Source of the DNA: Emticicia sp. CRIBPO
Lineage (GTDB): Bacteria > Bacteroidota > Bacteroidia > Cytophagales > Spirosomataceae
Length of the DNA: 64,000 nucleotides
Direction: 5' to 3'
Assembly (NCBI RefSeq): GCF_009905725.1
Contig: NZ_JAAAKV010000011.1
Coordinates: 124,001 to 188,000, forward strand
Shown: positions 61,701-64,000 of the stretch, in pieces
Numbering within the stretch: position 1 is the stretch's first letter
Layout: each line of letters opens with the position of its first letter
Program-made: the position numbers and the translations under genes
Notes under the pieces: generated by a model
Databases searched by the model: none
Told to the model about the DNA's origin: nothing
Seen by the model: the letters and a program-made list of their open reading frames with translations, nothing else

Positions 61701-62719
61701 TGAATAAAGTACTCGCTTTTGGAGAAATATTATTGAGGCTGTCACCCGAAATGAAAGGTAGCTGGATCCGGAATGCCGGGATTCCTGCTTTCATCGGCGG
61801 AGCAGAACTGAATGTGGCTACAGCCCTGGCCAACTGGCAGGTTCCGGTGGCTTACTGTTCAGCCATGCCTGAAAATGCCCTGACACTCGAAATAGACCAG
61901 TATCTCAGAGAAAAAAAAATCGATACCTCTCCTATTCAATACACAGGCGAACGCATCGGTATTTATATGCTCCCCCAGGGAGCGGACCTTAAAAACTCCG
62001 GGGTGATTTACGACAGGGCCCATTCTTCTTTCTCGGGTTTAAAGCCGGGAGAAATCGACTGGGACAAAGTACTGGATGGTGTTTCATGGTTTCATTTCAG
62101 TGCCATCAGTCCGGCTTTGAATGAAGACGCGGCACTGGTTTGCCTGGAAGCCCTGAAAGCCGCCTCTGCCAAGGGTGTCTTTATTTCTGTTGACCTGAAT
62201 TTCAGGGCCAAGTTATGGAAATACGGCAAAAAACCTGTGGAAGTGATGCCGGAGCTTGTTCAGTACTGTGACCTTGTGATGGGCAATATCTGGGCGGCAA
62301 ATACCCTGCTGGGCATTGATATTGACGAAAATGTAGCCGTTAATAAAGCAGATAAGGAAAGGTACCTGCAACACAGCCTTGAAACTTCCGAAGCGATCAT
62401 TGCGAAGTTTCCGAAATGTAAAATCGTGGCGAACACCTTCAGATTTGATGCTTTTGAGTCCGGTATTTTATATTACACTACTCTTTATAAAGATGGTCAG
62501 CTGACGATTTCTGAGGAATTCACGACCGAAAAAGTGATCGATAAAGTGGGTAGCGGTGACTGCTTCATGGGTGGTCTGATTTACGGACTTTACCATAATC
62601 ATCCATCAGATGAAGTTATCAATTTTGCGGCGGCGGCGGCTTTCGGAAAATTAAACGAATATGGCGACGCCACCAGCCAGACCATTGAAGATGTTGAACA
62701 ATTATTAACCATCGGATAA
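61700..62719 (+). CDS. kdgK: 2-keto-3-deoxygluconate kinase (KdgK, PfkB family)
   Basis: A 339-residue ribokinase-family sugar kinase. FIGGAELNVATALANWQ (substrate-side), SVDLNFRAKLW and the DKVGSGDCFMGGLIYGLYH anion hole with the catalytic Asp are clear PfkB motifs. In this operon it should phosphorylate KDG to 6-phospho-KDG, the substrate of the following aldolase. The frame includes TTG at 61697, but ATG 61700 is the likely start, overlapping the uxaC stop. Confidence 0.9.
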   Translation: MNKVLAFGEILLRLSPEMKGSWIRNAGIPAFIGGAELNVATALANWQVPVAYCSAMPENALTLEIDQYLREKKIDTSPIQYTGERIGIYMLPQGADLKNSGVIYDRAHSSFSGLKPGEIDWDKVLDGVSWFHFSAISPALNEDAALVCLEALKAASAKGVFISVDLNFRAKLWKYGKKPVEVMPELVQYCDLVMGNIWAANTLLGIDIDENVAVNKADKERYLQHSLETSEAIIAKFPKCKIVANTFRFDAFESGILYYTTLYKDGQLTISEEFTTEKVIDKVGSGDCFMGGLIYGLYHNHPSDEVINFAAAAAFGKLNEYGDATSQTIEDVEQLLTIG

Positions 62720-62739
62720 ACCCGGTATTGAACAGAGAT

Positions 62740-63375
62740 ATGAATCAGGACATTGTCGATAAAATCCTTGTTAACCCCATCGTTCCGGTCTATTATAATG
62801 CGGATGCCGAACTCAGCAAAGCCATCCTGAAAGCCTGCTATGATGGCGGCATCAGGGTATTCGAATTTACGAACCGGGGAGAAAAAGCCCTGGAAGTGTT
62901 TGAGCAGCTGGTTCCTTTTGCGAAAGAGAACTGTCCCGGACTGATCCTGGGAATAGGCACCATTTATGATGTGGAGACCGCTCAGAAATACATTGACCTG
63001 GGGGTTGATTTTATCGTGCAGCCCTGCACCAGCCCCGAAGTGGGAGAAATCTGCCAGAGAAACGGTATTGCCTGGATTCCCGGTGTGATGACCCCGACTG
63101 AAATCAACAATGCCACCAAACTGGGAGCCGGATGTGTGAAGATATTCCCGGGTAATGTGGTAGGTTCGGGCTATGTCAAAGCCCTCAGAGGACCGATGCC
63201 CCATGTTAAAATTATGGTAACCGGAGGGGTTGAACCCACCGAAGCCAGCCTTAAAGAATGGTTTGGTGCCGGTGTGAATGCCGTAGGAATTGGTTCTCAA
63301 TTGTTTAAAAATACAGAAGATTTGAGTAAATTGACCAGTCAGGTAAAGGCACTCATCAAGATAGTTAAGTCTTAA
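62740..63375 (+). CDS. kdgA: KDPG aldolase (KdgA/Eda)
   Basis: A 211-residue TIM-barrel aldolase. GGIRVFEFTNRG (with Glu42 for proton transfer), GIGTIYDVE and VKIFPGNVVG with Schiff-base Lys134 match the KDPG/4-hydroxy-2-oxoglutarate aldolase family. It splits 6-phospho-KDG to pyruvate and glyceraldehyde 3-phosphate. The frame has a TTG at 62728; the ATG at 62740 is preferred. It closes the catabolic chain that begins with both uronate branches. Confidence 0.93.
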   Translation: MNQDIVDKILVNPIVPVYYNADAELSKAILKACYDGGIRVFEFTNRGEKALEVFEQLVPFAKENCPGLILGIGTIYDVETAQKYIDLGVDFIVQPCTSPEVGEICQRNGIAWIPGVMTPTEINNATKLGAGCVKIFPGNVVGSGYVKALRGPMPHVKIMVTGGVEPTEASLKEWFGAGVNAVGIGSQLFKNTEDLSKLTSQVKALIKIVKS

Positions 63376-63416
63376 GCACACTTTTTTATAAGAATTCAAC
63401 CCTTAAACATTACATA

Positions 63417-64000
63417 ATGGAAAACAAAATCGGAAAATACAGATGGACCATCTGCGGGCTGGTGTTTTTTGCCACCACGATCAACTATCTGGACAGGCAG
63501 GTCATCGCCCTCCTGAAATCGACCCTCTCTGCCGAACTCAAATGGGATGACGGCGATTATGCCAACATCGAAATTGCCTTTAAACTTTTCTATGCTTTCG
63601 GTATGCTCGGAGCCGGAAGGATTATTGATAAACTCGGCACTAAAATAGGTTATGCCCTGGCTACTACCTTATGGAGTATTGCCGCCGTGGCCCATGCTTT
63701 TGTAAGTACTACTTTTGGTTTCGGTGCCGTAAGAGCCGCCCTGGGTATTACTGAGGCCGGTAATTTCCCTGCTGCCATTAAAGCAGTAGCTGAATGGTTT
63801 CCAAAAAAAGAAAGAGCCCTGGCGGCAGGTATCTTTAACTCCGGCACCAACGTCGGAGCCATTGTAGCCCCTCTTTCTGTTCCTTACATCGCTGATTACT
63901 GGGGCTGGAAATGGGCCTTCATCATCACCGGTATGCTAGGATTTATCTGGCTGGCATTCTGGTTGTATTTTTATGAAAAACCTTATAAAAACCCTAAATT
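63417..64000 (+). CDS. MFS hexuronate transporter, ExuT-like, 3'-truncated by window edge
   Basis: Open from ATG 63417 to the last base; 194 codons are visible. TTINYLDRQVIALLKSTLSAEL is the first-helix motif of the ACS/ExuT family, and EAGNFPAAIKAVAEWFPKKERALAAGIFNSGTN the conserved helix-4/5 loop. It should import galacturonate or glucuronate across the inner membrane to feed UxaC. It follows kdgA after 41 bases. Confidence 0.9.
   Translation, partial: MENKIGKYRWTICGLVFFATTINYLDRQVIALLKSTLSAELKWDDGDYANIEIAFKLFYAFGMLGAGRIIDKLGTKIGYALATTLWSIAAVAHAFVSTTFGFGAVRAALGITEAGNFPAAIKAVAEWFPKKERALAAGIFNSGTNVGAIVAPLSVPYIADYWGWKWAFIITGMLGFIWLAFWLYFYEKPYKNPK

Noticed and set aside
1-64000. tRNA, rRNA, CRISPR array or prophage
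   Set aside because: None recognised on either strand by eye; no cas, integrase or phage structural gene is present.

Overview
The window comes from a Bacteroidota chromosome, most likely a free-living member of the Cytophagia/Sphingobacteriia type. Evidence: two SusC/SusD pairs with typical lipoprotein signals, several promoter-like sites of the Bacteroidota form (TTTG/TTA, about 19-22 bp, then TAnnTTTG), absence of conserved Shine-Dalgarno sequences, and many families common in this phylum (DUF4180, DUF1801, DUF4349, UvrA-like short proteins, RAYT transposases). The genus cannot be fixed from the sequence alone. No rRNA, tRNA or CRISPR array was seen.

Left half (1-33.2 kb) is mixed chromosomal content. 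It has a truncated SDR gene, a trypsin-nuclease fusion protein (735-2894), a first SusCD pair (3408-8091), and a run of small housekeeping or stress-type genes (Crp/Fnr regulator, SDR, SRPBCC, ankyrin, DUF4180, NTF2-like, DUF1801, DUF2306, DoxX, VOC, DUF4234). MgtE and two unknown genes follow, then a second SusCD pair joined to a secreted cyanophycinase (18352-23786), which looks like a peptide-scavenging operon. Next come a SERCA-type Ca2+ ATPase, a DUF4349 protein behind five CTTAAAA boxes, an AAC(3)-I-like acetyltransferase, an AraC regulator, and a UvrA-like ATPase lacking the UvrB-binding insert.

At 33.3-33.9 kb lies a small RAYT (REP-associated transposase) element with palindromes around and inside its gene. 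The gene appears frameshifted near its end and abuts the 3' end of a LacI-type regulator.

Right half (33.9-64 kb) is a large pectin/uronate catabolic locus. The LacI gene diverges from kduD-kduI. A CE12-GH28 fusion follows, then a minus-strand insert (PD-(D/E)XK-like nuclease pair plus a RarD-type permease). After this come GntP permease, esterase, penicillin-acylase-like protein, GH31 and an alginate-lyase-family protein, then KdgF, GH105-DUF4350, GH95, GH105, a zinc dehydrogenase, an NTF2-like protein, UxaB, UxaA, UxaC, KdgK, KdgA and an ExuT-like transporter cut by the window edge. Together they would trim rhamnogalacturonan/polygalacturonan fragments in the periplasm. Unsaturated uronates would pass through KdgF-KduI-KduD, and saturated galacturonate through UxaC-UxaB-UxaA, both to 2-keto-3-deoxygluconate, then by KdgK and KdgA to pyruvate and glyceraldehyde 3-phosphate. 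Two near-identical inverted-repeat sites, one between lacI and kduD and one before kdgF, suggest that the LacI protein co-regulates the two halves. No SusCD pair or classical pectate lyase is present in this locus within the window.
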